Source: an uncultured Corynebacterium sp. (GTDB lineage Bacteria; Actinomycetota; Actinomycetes; Mycobacteriales; Mycobacteriaceae). Taken from it: 64,000 nt of DNA. The position numbers were made by a program, and so were the translations under genes. This document shows positions 16,536 to 23,978 of the stretch, piece by piece. Where the stretch lies: contig NZ_CAMIGN010000004.1 in the NCBI RefSeq assembly GCF_946221935.1, positions 62,001 through 126,000 of the forward strand, in the 5' to 3' direction. Below the pieces are notes generated by a model, which worked only from the letters and a program-made list of their open reading frames with translations, did no database searches and had not been told where the DNA came from. Positions within the stretch are counted from its first letter, which is position 1. Each line of letters opens with the position of its first letter.

Positions 16536-17944
16536 CGCCCAGCCTGCCACCGCTCCTACAAGCGTGGGAGGAGGAACTACTAAACGACCCCTGGACTCTG
16601 CCCCAGATGCGGGAGTTGGCGTCGGGATCTTTCCATGTGCTGTATCCAGCTCAACTGCGTACCAATCTGAGTGATTTTGCCACCATCGCCCAGGATATGA
16701 ACGTGGACTGCACTGTATTCTTCGCGCGCAAGGCAAACAAGGCCGAGTGTTGGCTGCGCGAAATCGTCGCCGCAGATCAGGGAGTAGACGTGGCCAGCGG
16801 ACCGGAGCTCGTCGGCGCTCTAGCCGGAGGAATTCGCGGGACAAAACTGGTGATCACCGGCGCGGAGAAACCAGACAATCTGCTGTGGCTAGGTATCCGT
16901 CACGGATGCACGATCGCAGTGGATTCGCCCGGTGAATTGCAAAGAATACTCGACATCGCCCGATTGGAGGCCTCTTCGCACCCGACCGACGACCACCCCC
17001 GCGTACTGCTGCGTATTCTGCCCGCCGAGCAGACTGAGAGTCGCTTCGGCAGTACGCCCGAAGAGTGGTCAGCTTGCATTTCGGGTCTGCCTGAGCTCCG
17101 GAAGCACGTCGATATCGCCGGTTCCTGCTTCCACCTCAACGGCTATAGCTCCCAACAAAGGGGCAGAGAAGCACACCGCAACCTGGACTTTATGCGCGAA
17201 CTGCGCCGCCAAGGGTGGAGAGCGGACACTCTAGACATTGGTGGGGGATTCTCAGTTCGCTACAGCACGGATGCCGACTGGGCAGCTTTCAAGCCTACGT
17301 TGACAGACGCGAGCGCTTTCCACGCAGGCCACGTCCCCAATGCCTCCTATCCCTACGGAGGGGAGAAAGCGACCGGGCCGGAGATGCTACGCGCTATTCT
17401 GAATACCCCCACCAAACACGCCGACGGGCAGAACCTCGCCGAGAGGTTGCGCGCAGAGAACGTAAAGCTGGCACTTGAACCTGGGAGAGCGCTCCTCGAT
17501 GGCTGCGGACTGACAGTGTTCCCAGTTCAGGGAGTGAAAAGCGCAAAGACGGAACACAACTCCCCAGACATCAATCTGCACGAAAATTCGCGCCATGGAT
17601 ACCAGATACTCACCGCCGCAGGGCTCAGCATGAGCCTATCCGAACAATGGAAATCCAGCGAATTTTTGCCGGACCCCACCCTTTGGCCACAACACGAAGG
17701 CACTCCTACACGCGCCTGCGTCGGCGGATCGAGCTGCATGGAATACGACATGCTCACTTGGAGAACCATCAGCTTTCCCCGCATGCCTAAGCGTGGAGAC
17801 CTACTGATCTATCACAACACGGCTGGATACCAAATGGATAAGAACGAGAGCTCCTTCCACCAACTTCCGCTTCCCAGCCGCTTCGTCTGGGATAGTTCAA
17901 CCCCCACCATTCGTCGCGATCACCCCGTGCATGTGGAACTCTGA
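16526..17944 (+). CDS. SbnH-like PLP-dependent amino acid decarboxylase (fold type III)
   Basis: A 472-residue alanine-racemase-fold decarboxylase of the diaminopimelate/ornithine/SbnH group. The PLP lysine is Lys69 in FARKANK; other family motifs are FHLNGYS, DIGGGFS (phosphate-binding glycines), LEPGRALLDGCG and the CMEYD motif near the C-terminus with the catalytic Cys/Asp from the other subunit. In staphyloferrin B synthesis SbnH decarboxylates a citryl-diaminopropionate intermediate to leave an ethylenediamine unit. That role, on a smaller substrate, is plausible here. It begins at a GTG overlapping the upstream stop and ends 14 bp inside the next gene's preferred start, so the three biosynthetic genes are translationally coupled. 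Confidence 0.75.
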   Translation: MELAPSLPPLLQAWEEELLNDPWTLPQMRELASGSFHVLYPAQLRTNLSDFATIAQDMNVDCTVFFARKANKAECWLREIVAADQGVDVASGPELVGALAGGIRGTKLVITGAEKPDNLLWLGIRHGCTIAVDSPGELQRILDIARLEASSHPTDDHPRVLLRILPAEQTESRFGSTPEEWSACISGLPELRKHVDIAGSCFHLNGYSSQQRGREAHRNLDFMRELRRQGWRADTLDIGGGFSVRYSTDADWAAFKPTLTDASAFHAGHVPNASYPYGGEKATGPEMLRAILNTPTKHADGQNLAERLRAENVKLALEPGRALLDGCGLTVFPVQGVKSAKTEHNSPDINLHENSRHGYQILTAAGLSMSLSEQWKSSEFLPDPTLWPQHEGTPTRACVGGSSCMEYDMLTWRTISFPRMPKRGDLLIYHNTAGYQMDKNESSFHQLPLPSRFVWDSSTPTIRRDHPVHVEL

Positions 17945-19109
17945 AAGGCTATTGGCACACACCATGAAAATCTCAACTCGCACTCCCCACCTAGCGATGT
18001 CCGGCACGGGAGGCAAAATACCGCACCCTGCCGTGGGCACGGTTGCCCCGCCAAGCGTCAGTACCAAAATCTGCGACTTAATTGGTAACACCCCCGCACT
18101 GGAGCTTTGCAGCACCGGCGCCGGAAGCCGTCTCATTCTCAAATTGGACTGCTTCAACCCCACCGGGAGCGTCAAGATCCGTATGGCGATGGAAATGGTA
18201 CTAGGCGCCGAGCGGGCTGGACTCCTACATCCAGGTAGCAGGATCGTTGAGCCCACCTCGGGAAACACAGGACTTGGCCTGGCTATCGCTGCTTCCCAGC
18301 GCGGGTACAGGTTTACCGCAGTGGTGGATCATCACGCTGCCAAAGACAAACTCGATGCCATGCGTGCCCTCGGTGCCGAGCTGGTGTTCGTCGGCTCACC
18401 GGAGGCGAGCACTCCTTCCACCGTAGCCCGGCGGAACATGGCGAAGCACATCGCCGAATCCGACCCAAACGCCTGGTGGCCCGACCAACACAACAACCCG
18501 GACAACCCGGCCGGATATGCACAACTCGCACACGAGCTTTCCATCCAATGCCTGGACGGCGTTGACGTGCTCGTCGCCGCCGTGGGCACGGGCGGCACAC
18601 TCTGCGGAACCACACGTGAACTTAGGAGAATGGGGCATGAGGTAAAGACGGTGGGCGTCGAGCCAGAAGGATCTATCATCTTCGGAGGGTCGGCCGGCTC
18701 CTACAAACAATCTGGCGCGGGTGCTCCCGGCGGCTTCACTATCGGGCGAAACGTGGACTATTCCCTTATTGATCAGCAAATCAAGGTGGGCGACGTCAAG
18801 GCCTTCGCCACCTCGCGTGTACTCGCCCGGCGACACGGACTAATGGTGGGAGGAACTGCCGGGGCAGCAATCCATGAAGGACTGCAGACCTTGCAGACCT
18901 GCCCCGCGAACAGCACCGTTGTGGTGCTTGTGTGCGACGCTGGGGAAAAATACCTGGACACGGTGTTTAACGACACATGGCTGGATAGCCACGGGTTACG
19001 CTCCGAAATTGCCGAGCGACACGTGGAAAACATGCTTCGCGCCTACCGCGATTCTCGCTCGTTATGCGCCGACTGCCAGGCGCCACGCTGCAGCGCGGTG
19101 CGGAGATGA
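17931..19109 (+). CDS. SbnA-like PLP-dependent beta-replacement enzyme (cysteine synthase family)
   Basis: A 392-residue fold-type II PLP enzyme. The Schiff-base lysine is Lys82 in NPTGSVKIRMA; PTSGNTGLG binds the substrate carboxylate and GTGGTLCG the cofactor phosphate. SbnA joins O-phosphoserine with glutamate through an aminoacrylate; the same chemistry with glutamate or aspartate would start a diaminopropionate or ethylenediamine metallophore. Two things are unlike CysK: the position after the lysine is Ile instead of the usual Asp (SVKIR for SVKDR), and there is a Cys-rich tail (CADCQAPRC). The start could be the ATG at 17931 or the one at 17964. The stop overlaps the MATE gene start (ATGA at 19106). 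Confidence 0.75.
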   Translation: MWNSERLLAHTMKISTRTPHLAMSGTGGKIPHPAVGTVAPPSVSTKICDLIGNTPALELCSTGAGSRLILKLDCFNPTGSVKIRMAMEMVLGAERAGLLHPGSRIVEPTSGNTGLGLAIAASQRGYRFTAVVDHHAAKDKLDAMRALGAELVFVGSPEASTPSTVARRNMAKHIAESDPNAWWPDQHNNPDNPAGYAQLAHELSIQCLDGVDVLVAAVGTGGTLCGTTRELRRMGHEVKTVGVEPEGSIIFGGSAGSYKQSGAGAPGGFTIGRNVDYSLIDQQIKVGDVKAFATSRVLARRHGLMVGGTAGAAIHEGLQTLQTCPANSTVVVLVCDAGEKYLDTVFNDTWLDSHGLRSEIAERHVENMLRAYRDSRSLCADCQAPRCSAVRR

Positions 19110-20485
19110 AGGTAGCCGCGAGGTTGAGCTCCATGCAGAAGTATCGCGAAGTCCTGGGAATTTCTCTTCCCATCGCCGGGGTGCAGCTCGCTGGGGTAGC
19201 GCTGACCACCACGGACGTTCTGATGTTGCAATCCGTGGGCGTAATGGCGATCGCCGGCGGTGGCCTGGCGATGCAGCTCTACAACCAGATCCGCACGATG
19301 TGCGTGGGTATGGTGACAGCCAGCTCAAATCTCGTAGCCGAAGCTGCGGCAGAGATGGAGCGGAAGGATCCTTCAGATCCACCTTCCGAGGAAAGCGCGG
19401 AGAGGATCCGCCGAGCCGTGCGCTCCTCTTTCGCCGTGGGCACGGGTACTGCGATTCTCGGCGCGCTACTAGCCATCTCCTTCGGAGCACTGGTTCTTGC
19501 TCTGCCCATCGACGAGCAGGTCGCCCGTCTCACCTTCGCCATGACGCTCACATTGGCGCCGGGACTCATCCCTATGTTGTGGCTCAATGTCTTGCGCCAG
19601 TTCGCCGTAGGCATGCGGAAACCAGGCTCGCTTCTAGGCATCACGCTGGTATCAATCTTCGTCAACATAGCTCTGAACTGGGCATTTATGGCTTGGTCGA
19701 CGTCGGACGCATGGAAGGTGGCGGGCATCGGACTGTCTACGACTATCGTCCAACTATTAACCCTGTTGGCCTTCCGTGTGATGGTGCTGCGCATACCTGA
19801 GCTGCAACCCTATCTTCACATCTTTCCCCGCGCAGGCGATGGGGCGACTATACGCCACCTAGTGCGTCTCGGAGTACCAGTCAGCCTGACCTATGGCTCG
19901 GAGGCGGCGATTACTACAATCGCCGGATTGGTAATGGGAACCCTCGGTCCGCAGATGTTGGCGGCACACAACGTGGTAAACCAGCTGGCATACATCGTCT
20001 ACCAGGTCTGCATCGGCTTCTCCCACGGCGGGTCGGTGCTCATCACGAGGGCACGAGCCGAAGGTGCCAACGCGGTACGCGCGGTGACCCGGCGCGTATT
20101 ACTCGTCGTGGTCACGTACCTGGGGGTTATGGGCGCAATATGGCTCCTACTGGGACGCTGGGTGCTGAGCCCGTTCCTGGGAGATGCCGACGCCACCACC
20201 TTCCATATCGCCGTCCTGCTTCTGTGCCTCGCGGTGTTGCAGCAGTTCTCTAAGGGAATTCAGAATGTGGCGGTGGGATTACTGAGAGGGCTCAAGGACA
20301 CTACTTCCGGGCTGCGCTGCACTCTCATTGGATACTGGCTGGTCGGGGTACCCGGGATTCTGGTGATGGGCAAGCTCCTGAAATGGGAGGGCTACGGCGT
20401 GTGGTGGGGGTTGATTGTCGGCTTCGCCACCACTGCGGTGCTGCTACTACGAGCCTTTTTTCGACGCCTCGCTTCACTTAGCTAA
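19106..20485 (+). CDS. MATE-family multidrug/metallophore exporter
   Basis: A 459-residue protein with about twelve hydrophobic helices in two similar halves, as expected for MATE (NorM/DinF) transporters. These use Na+ or H+ gradients to export small organic molecules. The first helix follows a short amphipathic start (KYREVLGISLPIAGVQLAG). It starts at the ATG at 19106, which shares ATGA with the stop of the SbnA-like gene; an upstream in-frame ATG at 19064 would lie inside that gene. Co-translation with the biosynthetic genes suggests it exports their product; staphyloferrin B uses an MFS exporter (SbnD) instead. Confidence 0.82.
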   Translation: MKVAARLSSMQKYREVLGISLPIAGVQLAGVALTTTDVLMLQSVGVMAIAGGGLAMQLYNQIRTMCVGMVTASSNLVAEAAAEMERKDPSDPPSEESAERIRRAVRSSFAVGTGTAILGALLAISFGALVLALPIDEQVARLTFAMTLTLAPGLIPMLWLNVLRQFAVGMRKPGSLLGITLVSIFVNIALNWAFMAWSTSDAWKVAGIGLSTTIVQLLTLLAFRVMVLRIPELQPYLHIFPRAGDGATIRHLVRLGVPVSLTYGSEAAITTIAGLVMGTLGPQMLAAHNVVNQLAYIVYQVCIGFSHGGSVLITRARAEGANAVRAVTRRVLLVVVTYLGVMGAIWLLLGRWVLSPFLGDADATTFHIAVLLLCLAVLQQFSKGIQNVAVGLLRGLKDTTSGLRCTLIGYWLVGVPGILVMGKLLKWEGYGVWWGLIVGFATTAVLLLRAFFRRLASLS

Positions 20486-20540
20486 CGGGGGTGTGGGGCA
20501 GCGAAATGACGACATTCTCTTCCAAGCATTGCCATCTATA

Positions 20541-20559
20541 TAAGGTCTGGCTAACCTAA
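20541..20559 (+). promoter_or_regulatory. DtxR operator upstream of the ABC importer genes
   Basis: TAAGGTCTGGCTAACCTAA matches the DtxR consensus at 15 of 19 positions, with a perfect right-hand GCTAACCTAA apart from one centre base. It lies 28 bp before the lipoprotein start. A possible -35 (TTGCCA, 20529-20534) and -10 (TAACCT, 20552-20557) with a 17-bp spacer would place the box over the promoter. Confidence 0.7.
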
Positions 20560-20587
20560 GTAAGTCGACCCAAAGAAAGGAACACAG

Positions 20588-21805
20588 TTGACCCTCACGT
20601 CACTTAGGGCTCGCAGCCCCCGATCCCCCATGCACCCTCATCTTCGCATGGCTCGCGCAGTCGTCTCAGCCGTCGCTGCCACCGGCCTTTTTATGGCTGC
20701 CGCCTGTAGCGCCAGTGATGGAGCGCACTCCGCAACCAACGTAGAAAAACAGCAGATCACCGACATCCTCGGGCGCAATGTCGAGGTTCCGAAGAAGGTT
20801 GAGCGGATCCTCATGGGCGGACAGAGAATGCTCTACACCACCGCTATCCTCAACAAGGAAAACCCGCTCCAGGGGATCGTCGCCTGGCCCGATGACTTGC
20901 AGCAGAACGACCCCGGCACCTACAAGAAGTACCAACAGAGATTCTCCGAGATCGGGGACATCAAGCAGACCGGTGAGGTTTACGATGGCTCGATGTCCGT
21001 CGAGCAGGCCCTGGAATCCCGCCCAGATGTCTTCATTGTCTCCGCGAACAGTTTCGACGCCGCCCAAGACGCCGGCATCGTCGACGGTCTTAACAAGGCC
21101 GGAATCCCCACCGTCGCCGTCGACTACTTCACTGACCCAGTAAAAAACACCGCACCAAGTGTGCGCTTGCTCGGCAAAGTACTCGGGCACGAAAAGGAGG
21201 CGGAGAAGTACGCCCGGTTCTACGAATCCAAGGTGGACATGGTTCACGACCGGTTGGAAAAAGCCAAGGCCACTCCCACCCCAACCTTCCTTTGGCGAGC
21301 TCCCGGCTACTTCGACTGCTGCTCCACTTTCGCCAAGTCCAACCTGGCTCAATTAGTCACCGCAGCAGGTGGAAAGAACCTGGGAGACGACATGATTGAA
21401 GGTAAGCAAGGCCAAGTCTCCCCCGAAGCGCTGGCCGGAAAAGACCCGGACGTCATCATCGCCACCGGCGCTGACTGGACTGATGCCAAGCAGCAGCCAA
21501 AAAAGACTGGCTTTATCCCCCTCGGTTACGACGAGTCCGCCGATCAGGCAGCCCGGGATTTTCAGCGCGTCGTTAACGGGCAACCTGTCCTCAAGGAAAT
21601 GCGAGCCGTCAAGGACAAGAGAGCCTACGCCGCGTGGCATCACTTCTATGACTCTCCGTACAACTACCTGGCCATCGAGTGGTTCGCCAAGGCCATGCAC
21701 CCCGACCTGTTTGCCGACATTGACCCGCAGGCTGACATGAAGGAACTGCACGAAAAATTCCTCCCCGTGGAGGCGAGCGGCACCTTCTGGACTGGTTTGC
21801 CATGA
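20588..21805 (+). CDS. Iron/metallophore ABC transporter, substrate-binding lipoprotein (FepB/BtuF class)
   Basis: A 405-residue class III substrate-binding protein. After a basic N-terminus comes a signal peptide with lipobox FMAAAC (Cys near residue 39), giving a lipid-anchored extracellular protein. The periplasmic-binding fold starts at ITDILGRNVEVPKKVERIL, the usual entry of FepB-like domains. The start is a TTG at 20588 chosen because of the ribosome binding site AAAGAAAGGAACA directly upstream. It heads a three-gene importer (lipoprotein, permease, ATPase) and its stop overlaps the permease start by 4 bp. Under its own DtxR box, it probably recaptures the metal complex of the compound made by the upstream genes. 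Confidence 0.85.
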   Translation: MTLTSLRARSPRSPMHPHLRMARAVVSAVAATGLFMAAACSASDGAHSATNVEKQQITDILGRNVEVPKKVERILMGGQRMLYTTAILNKENPLQGIVAWPDDLQQNDPGTYKKYQQRFSEIGDIKQTGEVYDGSMSVEQALESRPDVFIVSANSFDAAQDAGIVDGLNKAGIPTVAVDYFTDPVKNTAPSVRLLGKVLGHEKEAEKYARFYESKVDMVHDRLEKAKATPTPTFLWRAPGYFDCCSTFAKSNLAQLVTAAGGKNLGDDMIEGKQGQVSPEALAGKDPDVIIATGADWTDAKQQPKKTGFIPLGYDESADQAARDFQRVVNGQPVLKEMRAVKDKRAYAAWHHFYDSPYNYLAIEWFAKAMHPDLFADIDPQADMKELHEKFLPVEASGTFWTGLP

Positions 21806-22926
21806 GCCACGTCGCCCCGACACGGTCAATCCCTGCCGTAAACGGGAAGGATCACAAAGACAGCATCCCGCAACGTCAACGTCCCGGCGTGAGCTGGTAC
21901 CGAGCAGCCAGCAGGCGCAAGGTGGCAATCATCGCCGGGCTCGCGGCTCTGCTATGTGCAGTCACCGCCACAGATTTCCTCATCGGCAGCAGCATGCCTG
22001 CTAATGAGGCGATATATGTGCTATTTCACCCCAGCGATTCCCGCCCTGTTGACCGACAGATCATCTTTGATATTCGCCTACCAATGACCATCACGGCGGT
22101 CCTCATCGGCGCTGCCCTCGCTGCCGCTGGTGCAGAGATGCAAACCATCCTGGGCAACCCCCTCGCAGAGCCCTACACACTGGGTATTTCCGCCGCCTCC
22201 AGCTTCGGCGCCGCCTTCGCCACCGTCTCCGGATTCACCGCCGCAGGAATTGGTGCAACGCTGGGGATGGCCGGCAGCGCGTGGGTGTTCGGGATCGCAG
22301 CATGCGCGGTGATTGTCCTCTTCTCCCGGTCAAAGAGCGCCGGCACGCAGGGAATGATCTTGCTAGGCATTGCAATCGTGTTCCTTTTCGACGCTCTCCT
22401 GGCACTGATGCAATACCTCGCCTCGCAGACCCAGCTAGAGCAGGTGGTCTTCTGGACGATGGGCAGTATCACGCGCGCCACGTGGCCCCAGATCGGCCTC
22501 CTGGCACTCGTCTCGCTGATCGTCATCGCATTCTTCTACCGCAACGCGTGGACACTGACGGCGTTTCGAATGGGAGACGACCGCGCCAGGTCCATGGGAA
22601 TCAACGTCAACAGGCTGCGCACGCTCACACTGGTGGGCGTCTCCCTCATGGCTGCGACTGCCGTTTCGATGGCCGGGACGATTGGCTTTATCGGCCTCGT
22701 CGGCCCGCACATCGCCAGGATGCTTGTCGGCGAGGATCAGCGCTTTTTCCTCACTACATCCATCTTCTCCGGGGCGCTCTTGCTTACCTCAGCCTCCGTG
22801 GTCTCCAAGCTGATCCAGCCCGGCGCGATCCTGCCCGTCGGCATCATCACGGCGATTGTGGGCGTGCCGGCGTTCGTCGTCCTCATCGTTCTGCGCCGCC
22901 CCCGAACCGTCTCCTCTCCCACCTAA
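21802..22926 (+). CDS. FecCD-type ABC transporter permease
   Basis: A 374-residue inner membrane permease of the FecCD/BtuC family with about nine to ten hydrophobic helices after a 30-residue cytoplasmic start. Typical signatures are DIRLPMTITAVLIGAALAAAG with GNPLAEPYTLGISA shortly after, and the ATPase-coupling segment AGTIGFIGLVGPHIARM near the C-terminus. Only one permease gene is present, so the transporter is a homodimer in the membrane. The ATG overlaps the lipoprotein stop by 4 bp. Confidence 0.9.
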   Translation: MSHVAPTRSIPAVNGKDHKDSIPQRQRPGVSWYRAASRRKVAIIAGLAALLCAVTATDFLIGSSMPANEAIYVLFHPSDSRPVDRQIIFDIRLPMTITAVLIGAALAAAGAEMQTILGNPLAEPYTLGISAASSFGAAFATVSGFTAAGIGATLGMAGSAWVFGIAACAVIVLFSRSKSAGTQGMILLGIAIVFLFDALLALMQYLASQTQLEQVVFWTMGSITRATWPQIGLLALVSLIVIAFFYRNAWTLTAFRMGDDRARSMGINVNRLRTLTLVGVSLMAATAVSMAGTIGFIGLVGPHIARMLVGEDQRFFLTTSIFSGALLLTSASVVSKLIQPGAILPVGIITAIVGVPAFVVLIVLRRPRTVSSPT

Positions 22927-22991
22927 TACCCCCTCGCCGCGCCCACTTCTTCTCGCTCCAGCCCCTCCCTCACCCCAGAAAGGACAACCTC

Positions 22992-23762
22992 GTGGAACAG
23001 CCCGCCACGGTTCCGTCAGCCACCGCGCTGCAGGTCACCGACCTCAGTTTTTCCCACGGAGCAGCGCAGATCCTGAATGGCGTGTCTCTTCCGGGGATCA
23101 ACGCCGGAACCGTCACCGCCCTTGTAGGCCCCAATGGCGCTGGTAAATCCACCCTGCTGCGCTGCATGGCTCAGCTGTGCCGATTCAGTGGCAGCGTCAC
23201 CGGACCTGACGCGGTTTATTTGCCACAGGATCCCCCGCCGGAAAGCACCCTTACAGTGTTCGAATCAGTGCTGTTGGCGCTCCAACACTCCCGCACAGGG
23301 TTCAGAGGATTGCGAGTGGCCACAACTACACAGGATCGAGTCAGTACGGTCCTCGCACGACTGGGTCTGGAAAACCTCCAAGCCCGGACGATGTCCCAGC
23401 TATCCGGTGGGCAGCGCCAACTGGTGAGCTTCGCCCAGGCGATCGTGCGCCGACCCCAAGCCCTATTGTTGGACGAACCAACCAGCGCCCTCGACCTACG
23501 CAATCAGCTGACACTGATGGAGCATATCTGCACCTACGCCGTCGAGGCGCCAGCAGCGGTAGTGGTCACGATGCACGACTTATCGCACGCAGCGCGTTTC
23601 GCCGATCGTATCGTAGTGCTCCACAATGGCACCGTTTACTCACACGGAGCCGTGGAGGAAGTACTCACCGAGAACATGTTGCGAGAAGTCTACCGAGTCG
23701 ATGGAACTGTCACGCCCACCGGCGATGGGACTGTAGCGATCACCACGTCAAGAGCCATTTGA
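22992..23762 (+). CDS. ABC transporter ATPase for iron/metallophore uptake
   Basis: A 256-residue FepC/BtuD-type ATPase. Walker A is GPNGAGKST, the signature is LSGGQRQ, Walker B is ALLLDEPTS, and the H-loop is in VVVTMHDLSHA. I start it at the GTG at 22992, with the ribosome binding site GAAAGGA at 22978-22984; the same frame stays open upstream to 22281, but that part overlaps the permease out of frame and has no ABC homology. It closes the importer operon; no clear terminator is seen after it. Confidence 0.9.
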   Translation: MEQPATVPSATALQVTDLSFSHGAAQILNGVSLPGINAGTVTALVGPNGAGKSTLLRCMAQLCRFSGSVTGPDAVYLPQDPPPESTLTVFESVLLALQHSRTGFRGLRVATTTQDRVSTVLARLGLENLQARTMSQLSGGQRQLVSFAQAIVRRPQALLLDEPTSALDLRNQLTLMEHICTYAVEAPAAVVVTMHDLSHAARFADRIVVLHNGTVYSHGAVEEVLTENMLREVYRVDGTVTPTGDGTVAITTSRAI

Positions 23763-23978
23763 GGGTCTGCTAAACTTGGCGAGTCACATAAATTTTTTTC
23801 CGTTCATGTTCCGACGTGACGGACCGCCCAATTTTTTCTAGCCCCCGGAGCCACACTCCCGCGCATCTTGGGGACACTAGGAGCGATCGATCGGCTCCGT
23901 AGTTCGGGACGTTGAAGGCGATTATGTGTTTGCCTAAGAAATCGTCGTCGAACTCGTTGGTTAGGGTGTTGTAGACAC
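23763..23978. other. Intergenic region between the importer and the mrp operon
   Basis: 216 bp without a convincing gene. A 71-codon minus-strand ORF covers most of it but has no recognisable family, no ribosome binding site and would start inside mrpA. The region is AT-richer than the surroundings (poly-T near 23790 and 23835) and must hold the mrp promoter. No copy of the tRNA-Pro 3' end is present, so there is no sign of a tRNA-integrated island boundary. Confidence 0.5.

Noticed and set aside
22281..22991. Long upstream extension of the ABC ATPase frame
   Set aside because: It overlaps the permease gene in another frame, gives an Arg/His-rich translation, and the real start has a good ribosome binding site at 22978.
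15141..23978. The metallophore locus as a genomic island integrated at tRNA-Pro
   Set aside because: The locus lies directly after the tRNA, but there is no integrase and I find no repeat of the tRNA 3' end near 23.8 kb. Base composition and codon use are not visibly different from the neighbours.
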